Under the pieces are notes generated by a model, which made no database searches, was not told the DNA's origin, and worked only from the letters and a program-made list of their open reading frames with translations. A program made the position numbers and the translations under genes. From assembly GCA_946887075.1 (NCBI GenBank), contig CAMPKA010000007.1, positions 58,391-122,390 on the forward strand: a stretch of 64,000 bases of DNA, read 5' to 3'. Below, one piece after another: positions 25,896 through 35,077 of the stretch (position 1 is the first letter of the stretch; each line of letters begins with the position of its first letter). This DNA is from an uncultured Salinimicrobium sp. Lineage in GTDB: Bacteria; Bacteroidota; Bacteroidia; Flavobacteriales; Flavobacteriaceae.

Positions 25896-26728
25896 AAAAG
25901 GCTTTGGTTTTAGGGGCATCAGGACAGCTGGGGGGATGCTTTAGGAGACAAGCACCAAAATTTCCAGGGTTGGAAATGTGCTTTGTCAGCTCGGAGGAAA
26001 TGGATCTTTCCCTCTTTGGTGCCGTGGATGCCTTCTTCGCCAGGAATTCCTTTGATTACTGTATAAATTGTGCAGCTTACACTAATGTTGAACGTGCGGA
26101 GCAGGAAAAGGAGATGGCATATCTGATCAACGCGGAGGCGGTGAAAAATCTTGCACGGATATGCAGAGCGGCCGGTTGTATTCTCGTGCATTTCTCCACT
26201 GACTATGTTTTTGATGGCTTGAAAGGGTCTCCGTATCTGGAAGATGATGAACCCAACCCTCTCAACGTATATGGCCAATCGAAACTGGCCGGGGAGGACC
26301 TTGTGCGCCAGATCATGTCGGACTATTATATCCTGAGAACTTCCTGGTTGTATTCCGACCTGGGAAGGAATTTTTTTAATATGGTCCGAAGCCGGGCAGG
26401 GTCCGGGGAGAAATTAGGGATTACCACAGCCCAGGTTGGTACTCCGACCAGTGCCGATGATCTTGCTCTCTTCGTCCTGAAGATCCTGTCGGAGGACATT
26501 GGACATTTCGGCGTCTACCATTATAGTAACCTGGGAACCGCCACGTGGTACGAATTTGCTTCTGAAATATTGGGTAATATGCGGCAAAAGGCCCTTCTGT
26601 ACGAAAACAATGACTTTAAAACGCAGGCGGAACGTCCAGAATACAGTGTTCTGAGCAAGGAGAAGACGTTAAGCACCTTCGGCATCCCCATTGCTCATTG
26701 GCAGGAAAGTATGCAGCAGTATTTCTGA
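25892..26728 (+). CDS. rfbD: dTDP-4-dehydrorhamnose reductase
   Basis: Reductase of 278 residues that completes dTDP-L-rhamnose with NAD(P)H. Nucleotide-binding GASGQLG at 8-14, catalytic Y127xxxK131 in YGQSK, TDYVFDG, and RTSWLYS. It overlaps rfbC by 4 bp and ends 4 bp from the convergent SRPBCC gene. Together with rfbB, rfbA and rfbC it forms a complete pathway, so rhamnose-containing glycan is a firm expectation for this organism. The glycosyltransferase that uses it is not identified here. Confidence 0.95.
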   Translation: MKKALVLGASGQLGGCFRRQAPKFPGLEMCFVSSEEMDLSLFGAVDAFFARNSFDYCINCAAYTNVERAEQEKEMAYLINAEAVKNLARICRAAGCILVHFSTDYVFDGLKGSPYLEDDEPNPLNVYGQSKLAGEDLVRQIMSDYYILRTSWLYSDLGRNFFNMVRSRAGSGEKLGITTAQVGTPTSADDLALFVLKILSEDIGHFGVYHYSNLGTATWYEFASEILGNMRQKALLYENNDFKTQAERPEYSVLSKEKTLSTFGIPIAHWQESMQQYF

Positions 26729-26732
26729 GGGT

Positions 26733-27389
26733 TCAAACGCCTTCCAGGAAATTTTTGAAACCTTCCAGATCCTCCCTTACCGCCCGCTCGAAAAGCGGGT
26801 TGAGCAGCCTTCCTGCACTTTCTCCAATAAGCCCTCCCGGAGCATGATAGGAAAGCACCATCTGAATTTCAGTTCCAGCCCCTGCATCCCAGAATTCCAC
26901 CTTGCCTGCACTCTCAATCGAAGAGCCGGGAAGGGAGTGCCAGCCGATGAATTCCCCCGGCCGCTCCTTCACAATTTCACTTTTCCAATGCAGTTTCACA
27001 ACAGAACCTGGCAGGTGAGCCTGCCAAACAGAAATATCGTCATTGAGATTATGAACCTCTTCGAGATGAGCCATAAAACGTGGCAGGTTCTCAAAATCTC
27101 TCCAGAAGGAATAGACCTCTGGTCTCGGGCGGTTGACGATTTGACGCACTCGGATGTTGATATTTCTGCTGTGGTTGTCCGGTTTTGTCTTTCCCATGGC
27201 GCTGTAGAGAAGGCAATTTCCTGAAATTCCCCTGTAGAAAAGGTATCCAGCGAAGACGGCGGGCAACCATCGTGTCCTGCCTGCTTTAAAGGCTTCAAAA
27301 GCAAGGACCGCTGAGCCCAATAAGGACAAACCTCTTTCCGTGGAACTGACGTTTTCTTGAAGGTGTTCGGGAAGGTAATCCATCATCAT
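26733..27389 (-). CDS. SRPBCC-family membrane-associated protein (cyclase/dehydrase-like)
   Basis: Protein of 218 residues. The first ~70 residues carry a DUF2892-like hydrophobic hairpin (SLLGSAVLAFEAFKAG, WLPAVFAGYLFYRGISG). The rest is a START/polyketide-cyclase (SRPBCC) domain: QIVNRPRPEVYSFWRDFENLPRF, IGWHSLPGS, VEFWDAGAGTEIQMVLSY. Proteins with this architecture are widespread and of unknown ligand. It may start at either of three consecutive ATGs. Convergent with rfbD; the 167-bp spacer upstream to the decarboxylase gene has short GAGGT/ACCTC inverted repeats but no clear promoter. Confidence 0.85.
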   Translation of the reverse strand: MMMDYLPEHLQENVSSTERGLSLLGSAVLAFEAFKAGRTRWLPAVFAGYLFYRGISGNCLLYSAMGKTKPDNHSRNINIRVRQIVNRPRPEVYSFWRDFENLPRFMAHLEEVHNLNDDISVWQAHLPGSVVKLHWKSEIVKERPGEFIGWHSLPGSSIESAGKVEFWDAGAGTEIQMVLSYHAPGGLIGESAGRLLNPLFERAVREDLEGFKNFLEGV

Positions 27390-27556
27390 TCATTTTTGTG
27401 AACTCAAGATAAGAAATAGAATACCTCGTGAAGTTGGTAATTTGCTTATTTCTGGTTAAAATAGTCTTAAATCAAGCCTCATATTGTTTCCTGCAAGGGC
27501 AGGAGGTAAAATAACCTCAAAAATTCTGTATTTTTCGGCCACCAGAACAAGAATTA

Positions 27557-28546
27557 ATGAAAAAGAGGATTTTAGTTACGGGAGCTGCCGGCTTTCTCGG
27601 ATCTCACCTATGCGACAGGTTTTTAAAAGAGGGGTTTCATGTCATCGGGATGGACAACCTTATTACCGGAGACAGGAGGAATATAGAACATTTATTCCAA
27701 TTAGAGGAGTTTGAATTCTATCACCATGATGTTTCCACCTTCGTTCACGTTCCCGGAAGCCTGGATTACATCCTGCATTTCGCCTCCCCGGCCAGTCCCA
27801 TTGACTATTTGAAGATCCCAATTCAGACGCTGAAAGTGGGATCCCTCGGAACTCATAATCTCCTTGGTCTGGCAAAGGAAAAAAAAGCCAGGATTTTGAT
27901 CGCCTCTACCTCCGAGGTGTATGGGGACCCGCTGGTGCATCCTCAAACGGAGGAATACTACGGGAACGTCAATACCATCGGTCCCAGGGGGGTTTATGAT
28001 GAAGCTAAAAGATTTCAGGAATCCATAACGATGGCCTACCACAGGTACCACGGCCTGGAAACCCGGATCGTAAGAATTTTCAACACCTACGGCCCTAGAA
28101 TGAGACTCAACGACGGACGCGTGATTCCAGCCTTCATCGGTCAGGCTTTGAGAGGAGAGGATCTTACCGTATTCGGCGATGGAACCCAGACCAGATCATT
28201 CTGTTATGTGGACGATCAGATAGAAGGGATCTACAGACTCCTATTGAGTGATTATGCATATCCCATCAACATTGGCAATCCCCACGAGATTTCGATCCGG
28301 GATTTCGCTGAGGAAGTGATCAAGTTGACCGGAACCGATCAAAAAATCGTATATAAACCGCTTCCCCAGGATGATCCCCTCCAGAGGCAACCCGACATTT
28401 CCAGGGCAAGGGAGATCCTGGGATGGGAGCCAAAGATTTCGAGAGAAGAAGGCATGCAGAAGACATTTGAATATTTCCAGGGCCTGACTGAGGAAGAGCT
28501 TCATAGGAGTGAACACAAAGATTTCTCAGATCATATTAGGAAATAG
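27557..28546 (+). CDS. UDP-glucuronate decarboxylase (UDP-xylose synthase)
   Basis: Extended SDR enzyme of 329 residues that converts UDP-glucuronate to UDP-xylose with NAD. GAAGFLG at 9-15, catalytic E120 in [10 protein letters not shown]147xxxK151 in YDEAK, and the UXS-typical [18 protein letters not shown] and TRSFCYVDD. The family match is close and distinguishes it from plain epimerases. UDP-glucose dehydrogenase, the expected source of substrate, is not in the window. Followed after 52 bp by a GT2 glycosyltransferase, suggesting surface glycan synthesis. Confidence 0.92.
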   Translation: MKKRILVTGAAGFLGSHLCDRFLKEGFHVIGMDNLITGDRRNIEHLFQLEEFEFYHHDVSTFVHVPGSLDYILHFASPASPIDYLKIPIQTLKVGSLGTHNLLGLAKEKKARILIASTSEVYGDPLVHPQTEEYYGNVNTIGPRGVYDEAKRFQESITMAYHRYHGLETRIVRIFNTYGPRMRLNDGRVIPAFIGQALRGEDLTVFGDGTQTRSFCYVDDQIEGIYRLLLSDYAYPINIGNPHEISIRDFAEEVIKLTGTDQKIVYKPLPQDDPLQRQPDISRAREILGWEPKISREEGMQKTFEYFQGLTEEELHRSEHKDFSDHIRK

Positions 28547-28598
28547 GATTTTGCCGTCGTCTCTGAGTTTGCTTAATTTGGGCTGATATCTAAAAAAC

Positions 28599-29375
28599 AT
28601 GGAGAATCCCCTCATCTCTGTTGTTATGCCTGTATATAATGCAGAAAAATTTCTAATGGAAAGCGTAGGTTCGATTCAGGAGCAAACTTACGAGAATTGG
28701 GAACTTCTGCTTATAGATGATGCATCAGCAGACAACAGTGCCCATTTAATCGATGGATTGGCGGCGAAAGATAGCCGAATAAAGCCCCATCACCTGCCCA
28801 CCAATCAGGGGGCTGGATTTGCCAGAAACATCGGGATCAAAGCTTCCAGAGGAGATTTCATCTGTTTCCTGGATTCAGACGACCTATGGAAGCCTGAGAA
28901 ACTAAACCGCCAATTGTCATTTATGCAGGTTCATGGTCTGGGGGTTTCCTACTCGAGCTATGAGTTGATAAAAGAAAATGGCATAAAAGCACGAAAAAAA
29001 GTCAGGGCGCTAAAGAAACTTTCTTATCAGAAGCTTCAGAAGGCAAACTATATAGGGAACCTGACCGGCATGTATTCGGTGGAAAAATTGGGGAAGATCT
29101 ACTGCCCGTTAATTCGGAAAAGGCAGGACTGGGGGTTATGGTTGCTTGCCTTGCAGAAGGCCGGATATGCCAAAGGAATCGAAGAAACCCTGGCCTACTA
29201 CCGGCTGAGGAAAGCTTCAATCTCTGGCAATAAATTTGAGATGCTGCAGTATAATTTCCAGGTTTACCATAAGGTACTGGGGTATCCGGTATTTCATAGC
29301 TGGCTCAAAATGATAAATTTTCTATGGGAACAGTTTCTGGTGAAGAATAAGCGGGTGATAGACTTAAACCATTGA
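28599..29375 (+). CDS. Family 2 glycosyltransferase
   Basis: GT-A fold glycosyltransferase of 258 residues: ISVVMPVYNAEKFL at the N-terminus, UDP-binding LLIDDASAD, GAGFARNIGIKASRG, and the metal-binding DSDD (about 92-95, FLDSDDLW). The C-terminal part (RKRQDWGLWLLALQKAGYA) is typical of WcaA/capsular enzymes. Donor and acceptor cannot be read. It follows the UDP-xylose synthase gene. Its end overlaps the convergent PaaK-like gene by 12 bp. Confidence 0.9.
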   Translation: MENPLISVVMPVYNAEKFLMESVGSIQEQTYENWELLLIDDASADNSAHLIDGLAAKDSRIKPHHLPTNQGAGFARNIGIKASRGDFICFLDSDDLWKPEKLNRQLSFMQVHGLGVSYSSYELIKENGIKARKKVRALKKLSYQKLQKANYIGNLTGMYSVEKLGKIYCPLIRKRQDWGLWLLALQKAGYAKGIEETLAYYRLRKASISGNKFEMLQYNFQVYHKVLGYPVFHSWLKMINFLWEQFLVKNKRVIDLNH

Positions 29376-30671
29376 TTCAAATTGTTTCAGCTTACCTCGT
29401 GAATTCCGTCTGAGGGTCTTTCTGAATTCAAAAGTTACATCTAATCCTGGTTCCAGGTAACGGGCCATCGCCAGTTCGATTTTTTCCTTCTGGTCCGGGT
29501 TGAATTCGTTGTCCGCGGCATATATGATCCTGAATTCCCCCTGACCTGTTTGCTTTACAATGAATTCCCGGACTGTCCCGGTGTCGGAAATCACACTTTT
29601 GGTTACATAGTAGAACGTCAGGCCGGGAACGACCTTTCCACTTGGGAGTACCGCTACGTCGTTGGTGCGTCCGATCAGGCTGTTCAATATTCTTTTTTTG
29701 CTGGTTCCCTCCCTTGAAAGCCGCCCGAGGTCTCCGATATCATACCGGATGAAGGGATGGGCCTTATTGTAGAGGGAAGTAACCACAATTCTTCCCTCAT
29801 TTCCGTCAGGTACAGGGAAACCTTCCTCATCCACCACCTCGACATACATGGTCTCGCTATTCAAAATCCATTCTCCTTCCTCGTTCTCAAAGGCAATCAA
29901 CCCCAGCTCGCTTGCTCCATATTCATTGATCACTGGAAGATCAAACTGTTCTTCGATCAATTCCCTGTCCTCCTGGAACAGCATTTCACTGGTAACGATG
30001 CAAAGCTTAAGATTGGGACAAAGCTCCTTTAGGACGAGCCCTTTGTTTTTAAGAAATCGCGCAAAGAGGACAATAGAACTGGTGTATCCGTTGATATAAT
30101 CAAAGTTCTTTTTCTCAAAGTCCTGTAAAAACTCTTCCATTTTTCTTTCGCTCAGGTCAAAGACCGGAAAACGATAACGAAATCCGAATCTGTCTTTGAG
30201 CCTTTCCCTGAAATATCCGAACCCGTCCAGAGGAATGCCGTAGAACCTGGCCTGAACGGAGCGATCGAGATCCAGCCCGTACCAGCCATACCGGTCATTG
30301 AACTCTGCCCAGGACAGTGCATGACAGAACCGGTCTTTGGCGAAAATGAAGGGGGTCCCACTCGACCCTGATGTCTTCCCGATATAGACATTTTTAGAGC
30401 TGAATTTCTGACTCAACCGTTCCTCTAGAGGTCGCTGCAGGTCTTTTTTGGTCATGACGGGCACTTTCCCCCACGGATCGAAGCTTCCATCTCTGAAAAA
30501 ATCCCGGTAAAATGGTGTATTCTCGAAATGATACTTCACGATAGCCTCCCTGGTATGCCGCACATAGGCTTCGTAATCTTCCTCAGGAATCCTCTTGATC
30601 CTTTCAAGGGCCAGTTTCGCCTTTCTGATGGGAAAGCGATTAAGTTGTAAAGAAAGGCTGAACCAGTTCAA
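29364..30671 (-). CDS. PaaK-like adenylate-forming ligase (phenylacetate-CoA ligase family)
   Basis: Protein of 435 residues of the AMP-forming ANL superfamily. The phosphate-binding loop TSGSSGTP is at about 100-107, EYGASELGLIAFE is the A5-like motif, and RYDIGDLGRL and IGRTNDVAVLPSGK form the hinge. The C-terminal subdomain is complete and ends RNSRGKLKQ with the catalytic-lysine position. Such PaaK/CapK-like proteins are frequent in polysaccharide clusters and need not make phenylacetyl-CoA. No paa catabolic genes are adjacent. Convergent with the GT2 gene (12-bp overlap). Confidence 0.87.
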   Translation of the reverse strand: MNWFSLSLQLNRFPIRKAKLALERIKRIPEEDYEAYVRHTREAIVKYHFENTPFYRDFFRDGSFDPWGKVPVMTKKDLQRPLEERLSQKFSSKNVYIGKTSGSSGTPFIFAKDRFCHALSWAEFNDRYGWYGLDLDRSVQARFYGIPLDGFGYFRERLKDRFGFRYRFPVFDLSERKMEEFLQDFEKKNFDYINGYTSSIVLFARFLKNKGLVLKELCPNLKLCIVTSEMLFQEDRELIEEQFDLPVINEYGASELGLIAFENEEGEWILNSETMYVEVVDEEGFPVPDGNEGRIVVTSLYNKAHPFIRYDIGDLGRLSREGTSKKRILNSLIGRTNDVAVLPSGKVVPGLTFYYVTKSVISDTGTVREFIVKQTGQGEFRIIYAADNEFNPDQKEKIELAMARYLEPGLDVTFEFRKTLRRNSRGKLKQFESMV

Positions 30672-30783
30672 GGATGAAGCGTTGTTGATTTAAATTCAAA
30701 AATGCACGAGCTCAATTTACAAAAAGAAAGCAGAAAAGTTGCCACTAACTCCGCTGGCCTGGAGGTGAGCAAATCGCATAAAA

Positions 30784-30806
30784 ATTCACTTGATCGACCA
30801 GTGAAT
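30784..30806. repeat. Inverted repeat upstream of purD (possible operator)
   Basis: ATTCACT (30784-30790) and AGTGAAT (30800-30806) form a 7-bp inverted repeat with a 9-bp spacer, 15 bp before a -7-like element. It lies in the 185-bp divergent spacer between the PaaK-like gene and purD. It could be a repressor site or chance. Confidence 0.35.
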
Positions 30807-30820
30807 CCCGCTCAAAACGC

Positions 30821-30828
30821 TACATTTG
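30821..30828 (+). promoter_or_regulatory. -7 element of the purD promoter
   Basis: TACATTTG matches TAnnTTTG and ends 28 bp before the purD ATG. The nearest TTG (30790-30792) is 28 bp upstream, longer than consensus, and overlaps the inverted repeat just before it. Confidence 0.4.
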
Positions 30829-30856
30829 GATCAATATAAATCAAAAATCCCCTCAC

Positions 30857-32128
30857 ATGAACATTTTGATCCTTGGATCCGGTGGTCGGGAGCATGCATT
30901 TGCTCACAAAATCAGCGAGAGTCCACTTTGTGAAAGATTATTCATAGCTCCGGGAAACGCTGGAACAGCCCAATGTGGAATTAATGTGGATCTCAAAATG
31001 GACGATTTTGCCGCGATCGGTGAATTCGCGGTCCTGGAGGGAATAGATCTCATACTTGTTGGTCCAGAAGATCCGTTGGTTTTGGGAATAAGGGATTTTT
31101 TCGCAGAAAAGAAGGAGCTTCAAGGAATTGCAGTGATTGGTCCATCCAAAAGAGGAGCGCTACTGGAAGGGAGTAAACAACGGGCCAAGGAATTCATGGC
31201 CGATTATAATATTCCCACTGCGGCGTACGAAAGTTTTACAGCGGAAAGCATAGAGGCCGGTAAAGCCTTTTTGGAACGTCTCACGCCTCCTTATGTGTTG
31301 AAAGCCGACGGCCTCGCCGGAGGAAAGGGTGTGATCATATCGAGCGACCTAGAAAAGGCTAAAGCGGATCTGGAATCGATGCTTCTCGACCATAAGTTCG
31401 GTTCTGCGGGATCCAAGGTGGTCATAGAGGAATTTCTCAAAGGCAAGGAACTGAGTGTTTTTGTGCTGACAGATGGCCAAAGTTACATCACGCTTCCAAA
31501 CGCCAAGGATTATAAGCGAATAGGGGAAGGGGATACTGGCTTAAATACTGGCGGTATGGGAGCTGTTTCTCCGGTTCCTTTTGCAGATAGCGCATTTCTT
31601 GAAAAGGTGGAGGAAAGAATTATAAAACCTACCATTTTTGGTCTTCGAAAGGAAAAGATAGATTATGTGGGATTTATTTTCATCGGGCTGATCAAGGTCG
31701 GAGAAGACCCTTATGTGATCGAATACAATGTCAGAATGGGTGATCCCGAGACAGAGGTAATCCTTCCTAGAATCGACTCTGATTTGGTCGAAGTCCTGTT
31801 AAAGACTGCCGGGGGAGAGCTCGATGAAGTGGACCTTCTAATCAACCCGAGATCGGCATGTACCGTGATGGCTGTATCAGGCGGATATCCAGAGAGTTAC
31901 AAAAAGGGTAAAGCAATTACAGGACTGGATAAAATCGACAGTCTGGTTTTTCATGCAGGAACTTCGGTAAAGGATGGTAAAATAGTCACTGCCGGAGGAA
32001 GAGTACTTGCCGTGACCTCCCTGGACAAGAATTTCCGTCTTGCCCTGGGCCAATCATATGAGAACCTGGAAAGGATCCATTTCGACGGGATGTACTATAG
32101 AAGGGATATCGGATTCGATCTGGATTAA
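30857..32128 (+). CDS. purD: Phosphoribosylamine--glycine ligase
   Basis: GARS, an ATP-grasp enzyme of 423 residues for the second step of purine synthesis (phosphoribosylamine + glycine + ATP). N-terminal motif ILGSGGREHA (4-13) and APGNAGTAQ, ATP-grasp loop KADGLAGGKGV, TGGMGAVSPVPF, and EYNVRMGDPETEV metal/ATP site. Complete and normal in length. No other pur genes are adjacent. Its stop interlocks with the stop of the convergent small gene (TTAA). Confidence 0.97.
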   Translation: MNILILGSGGREHAFAHKISESPLCERLFIAPGNAGTAQCGINVDLKMDDFAAIGEFAVLEGIDLILVGPEDPLVLGIRDFFAEKKELQGIAVIGPSKRGALLEGSKQRAKEFMADYNIPTAAYESFTAESIEAGKAFLERLTPPYVLKADGLAGGKGVIISSDLEKAKADLESMLLDHKFGSAGSKVVIEEFLKGKELSVFVLTDGQSYITLPNAKDYKRIGEGDTGLNTGGMGAVSPVPFADSAFLEKVEERIIKPTIFGLRKEKIDYVGFIFIGLIKVGEDPYVIEYNVRMGDPETEVILPRIDSDLVEVLLKTAGGELDEVDLLINPRSACTVMAVSGGYPESYKKGKAITGLDKIDSLVFHAGTSVKDGKIVTAGGRVLAVTSLDKNFRLALGQSYENLERIHFDGMYYRRDIGFDLD

Positions 32129-32349
32129 CGAGAACGTGGAACCGAAAGTCTTTCCTCTTCTTTTCGGTCATGGAAGATTTTCAGTTTTTTCATCCAGTAA
32201 GTAAAAGCTGCTATTCCAATGATAAGGAAAATCCAGTTGAAAAGATTTGCCAACCACCATGACTCCAGCTCGAGCTCACGAAGATAATTGAGTGGAACAA
32301 AGGCGAAATCTTCAAAAAAAGACTGAATCCCGGTAAAAAAATCCTTCAT
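32125..32349 (-). CDS. Small membrane protein, DUF6341-like
   Basis: A 74-residue protein with one strong hydrophobic helix (about 34-53, LANLFNWIFLIIGIAAFTYW) and a basic C-terminal tail. The N-terminal part is aromatic-rich (FFTGIQSFFEDFAFVPLNYLRELELESWW). I recognise it as the Flavobacterial family I know as DUF6341, usually located beside purD and the DUF6427 gene, as here. Function unknown. Divergent from the DUF6427 gene by 39 bp. Confidence 0.8.
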   Translation of the reverse strand: MKDFFTGIQSFFEDFAFVPLNYLRELELESWWLANLFNWIFLIIGIAAFTYWMKKLKIFHDRKEEERLSVPRSR

Positions 32350-32388
32350 GGTGATGTTTTTAAGAACACAAAAATATAAAAAAGAGAG

Positions 32389-33312
32389 ATGCTAACAAGC
32401 TTTTTTGGCAAATCAAGACCCGTGAACCTGGTTCTTGCCGGAGCTTACCTCCTTCTTTTCTATCTGCTCTACAATTTCTCCCGCCTCACTGGATCTTCCC
32501 TGTCAGGATTCTTTCTCGAAACAACGGTTTTCCTCATCTTGCTGTTAAGTCTTTTCGTTCTGAATTTCATATCCGCTAAGAATGAATTGACAGGAAGAAA
32601 TGCATATAAAATTGTCCTGGTCCTGTGCTTTGCCTGTATGCTTCCCGAAACCCTGAGGAACAATCAGATCGTTTTTTCAAATTTCTTCGTCCTGCTCTCC
32701 TTGCGGCGAATTGTGAGCCTGAGGTCACAACGTGACTCAATTTCAAAGATATTTGATGCAGCTTTGTGGATCGGAATCGCTTCTCTCTTTTATTTCTGGT
32801 CGCTCCTGTTCCTGTTGCTGCTCTATGCAGGGATTGTATTCCACGTGGGACATCGTTTCAAAAATTTTCTTATTCCCCTGGTCTCGATTCTGGTTCTTTT
32901 CATTTTGGCCACTCTTGTAGATCTTCTTATAACGGATACATTTTTCATTTTCTCAGATTGGTACATGAAGAGCCATTTCGACTTTGAGGTTTACCAAAAT
33001 TATGAGATCCTCCTTCCGGCTGCCCTTCTTCTTACCCTCTTTCTCTGGACCGGCTTCTTTTATGTGCTGATGATTCAAAAGGTGACCAGCAATCTTCGTA
33101 CTTCCTACGTTCTCATCCTGCTATACGCCTTCCTTGCCCTGGTCGTTTCGGTACTTGCCCCGATTAAAACCAGCGCCGAATTGTTGTTTTTCCTGCCTCC
33201 TCTGGCTCTGATTGGGACCAATTATTTTCAAGTTCCCAGGGACAGGTGGTTCAGGGAAATCCTTCTGATGCTCCTGATAATCCTACCCTGGGTAATCTTC
33301 TTTGCCTTCTAG
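32389..33312 (+). CDS. DUF6427-like polytopic membrane protein
   Basis: Protein of 307 residues with about eight to nine hydrophobic helices spread over its whole length and very few charged loops (one is SLRSQRDSISK, residues about 110-120). Start MLTSFFGKSRPVN is characteristic of the Flavobacterial family DUF6427. The residue pattern resembles membrane-bound sugar or lipid enzymes of the GT-C kind, but no catalytic motif is evident. It is preceded by the divergent DUF6341-like gene and followed, after 73 bp, by DUF4254. In relatives, upp is often near; it is absent here. Confidence 0.8.
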   Translation: MLTSFFGKSRPVNLVLAGAYLLLFYLLYNFSRLTGSSLSGFFLETTVFLILLLSLFVLNFISAKNELTGRNAYKIVLVLCFACMLPETLRNNQIVFSNFFVLLSLRRIVSLRSQRDSISKIFDAALWIGIASLFYFWSLLFLLLLYAGIVFHVGHRFKNFLIPLVSILVLFILATLVDLLITDTFFIFSDWYMKSHFDFEVYQNYEILLPAALLLTLFLWTGFFYVLMIQKVTSNLRTSYVLILLYAFLALVVSVLAPIKTSAELLFFLPPLALIGTNYFQVPRDRWFREILLMLLIILPWVIFFAF

Positions 33313-33385
33313 GTTTTTCTCTTAAAAATAAAAAAGGGGCTACCTTTGCCCAACAGAAGAGTCCGTACTTAAATTATCAAAAAAC

Positions 33386-33997
33386 ATGTTTTCAGACAAG
33401 GCAAATAACATTTTTCAGGAAGTAGTGGAAACTTATCATGTCATTAATACTGTGGGGCAGGATTTCCGAAATCCCTATGATGCGGAGAAGGAGCTACTGG
33501 AGCATCTGCTATACAGGAAGTGCTGGATCGATACAGTGCAATGGCATTATGAGGACCTTATACGGGACCCGGAGATCAACCCTGTTTCCGCACTGAAGCT
33601 AAAGCGCCAGATCGACGCTTCCAATCAGGAACGGACGGATATGGTGGAATTCATCGACAGTTACTTTCTCGAAAAGTACAAAGGGGTAGAACCGAAACCC
33701 GACGCCAGGATCAATTCCGAAAGCCCGGCCTGGGCCATTGATCGGCTCTCTATATTGGCTCTGAAGATCTATCACATGCGGGAGGAGGCAGAAAGGGAAG
33801 ACGCCACAGAGGAACATCGGGCGAAGTGCAGCGAGAAACTCAGCATCCTCCTTGAGCAACGGAAGGATCTTTCCACGGCTATTGATCAATTGCTTGGTGA
33901 CATTGAAAACGGGGACAAGTATATGAAGGTTTACAAGCAAATGAAAATGTATAACGATCAGGAGTTAAATCCTGTTCTAAGAGGATCACGGCAATAG
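33386..33997 (+). CDS. DUF4254 family protein
   Basis: Soluble protein of 203 residues, all-helical by composition, with family features LLYRKCWIDTVQWHYEDLIRD and AIDRLSILALKIYHMREE. DUF4254 proteins are of unknown function and are commonly found next to heptosyltransferase-like GT9 genes, as here (9 bp to the next gene). That pairing suggests a role in lipopolysaccharide or surface glycan assembly. A TACCTTTG -7-like element is at 33341-33348, but no TTG is placed correctly. Confidence 0.85.
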   Translation: MFSDKANNIFQEVVETYHVINTVGQDFRNPYDAEKELLEHLLYRKCWIDTVQWHYEDLIRDPEINPVSALKLKRQIDASNQERTDMVEFIDSYFLEKYKGVEPKPDARINSESPAWAIDRLSILALKIYHMREEAEREDATEEHRAKCSEKLSILLEQRKDLSTAIDQLLGDIENGDKYMKVYKQMKMYNDQELNPVLRGSRQ

Positions 33998-34006
33998 CCT
34001 GAGCTT

Positions 34007-35077
34007 ATGACAATTCGAAGCAAGCATCTTCTGGTGATCCGCTTTTCTGCCATGGGTGATGTAGCGATGCTTGTTCCGGTTCTATCCGCAGTGGTCAGGC
34101 AAAATCCCAGCCTCAGAATTACAGTGGTTACCCGCGATTTTTTTGCTCCGATCTTCGAAGACCTCCAGGGAGTGGAGGTGTTTCCTGTTAAGCTTAAAGA
34201 GGAGCATAAAGGGTTCCTCGGAATTGCCAGACTTGCAAGGGAGCTGATGGCCCTTCGACCGGATGGGGTAGCCGATCTTCATAATGTGATTCGTTCTAAA
34301 ATCCTTTGTGTTTTCCTTGCGTTTCGTGGGATAAACTCCAGGACCATCGACAAGGGGAGAGGAGAAAAGGCTGCGCTGACCTCCCTGAATCTGCGCAAAA
34401 AGATCTTCAAACCATTAAGCAGTACTTTTGATCGCTATAGGGCGGTGTTCTCCGCCCTTGGCTTCCGGAGCGACCTCAGGCAGGTTACCCCGCTTCCCAG
34501 AAAGCGGCTTGGCGCGAACATCGTGGCAGCAACGGGATATAAAAAAGGGCAGTGGTTGGGAATAGCACCATTTGCGCAACACCAGTCTAAGACGTACCCA
34601 AAAGACCTGATGGAAGAAGTACTTGCGAGGCTGGATCGAATGCCTGATATAAAAATATTTCTTTTTGGAGGGGGAGCAACAGAAGTGAAGGATCTGGCCA
34701 GGTGGGAAGGGGAATTCCCGGTGGTCACCTCAGTGGCGGAAAGGTTGTCCTTTTCTGAACAACTGGATTTGATTTCGAATCTGGATGCCATGCTTTCCAT
34801 GGACAGTGGGAACGGGCATTTAGCAGCCAATTACGGAATACCCGTAATCGTGGTTTGGGGAAACACCCATCCCTACGCCGGGTTCGCACCCTTTAATCAA
34901 TCACCGGATCAATTTCTGCTCCCGGACCGGAAGGTTTACCCGCTGTTGCCCACTTCGATTTATGGGAAACCCGTTCCAAAGGGTTACGAGGAAGTGATGA
35001 GAACCATCTCACCTGATCGCGTAATAAAAAAGGTTGAAGAAATTCTCGGTACGCCCCGTGATCAGACATCGTCATAA
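34007..35077 (+). CDS. Family 9 glycosyltransferase (ADP-heptose:LPS heptosyltransferase-like)
   Basis: GT-B glycosyltransferase of 356 residues: N-terminal HLLVIRFSAMGDVAMLVPVL, the inter-domain IAPFAQHQSKTYP, and a C-terminal donor-binding domain with FLFGGGATEVKDLA, NLDAMLSMDSGNGHLAANYGIPVIVVWGNTHPY (the MDSGNGHLA segment corresponds to the DSGPMHLA motif). Likely adds heptose or a related sugar to the lipopolysaccharide core at the inner-membrane face. Paired with DUF4254 upstream. The end overlaps the convergent reductase gene by 16 bp. Confidence 0.9.
   Translation: MTIRSKHLLVIRFSAMGDVAMLVPVLSAVVRQNPSLRITVVTRDFFAPIFEDLQGVEVFPVKLKEEHKGFLGIARLARELMALRPDGVADLHNVIRSKILCVFLAFRGINSRTIDKGRGEKAALTSLNLRKKIFKPLSSTFDRYRAVFSALGFRSDLRQVTPLPRKRLGANIVAATGYKKGQWLGIAPFAQHQSKTYPKDLMEEVLARLDRMPDIKIFLFGGGATEVKDLARWEGEFPVVTSVAERLSFSEQLDLISNLDAMLSMDSGNGHLAANYGIPVIVVWGNTHPYAGFAPFNQSPDQFLLPDRKVYPLLPTSIYGKPVPKGYEEVMRTISPDRVIKKVEEILGTPRDQTSS

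Noticed and set aside
26691..27224. 177-residue open frame opposite the SRPBCC gene
   Set aside because: It overlaps the end of rfbD and the well-supported SRPBCC gene, and has no domain features.
27501..27530. Short hairpins (GAGGT/ACCTC) before the UDP-xylose synthase gene as riboswitch or terminator
   Set aside because: Stems are only 5 bp and no T-run or conserved fold was seen.
32837..32852. A third parS-like sequence (TATTCCACGTGGGACA)
   Set aside because: It has two mismatches, one breaking the palindrome, and lies in the coding part of a membrane protein. It is much weaker than the two sites near mnmG.
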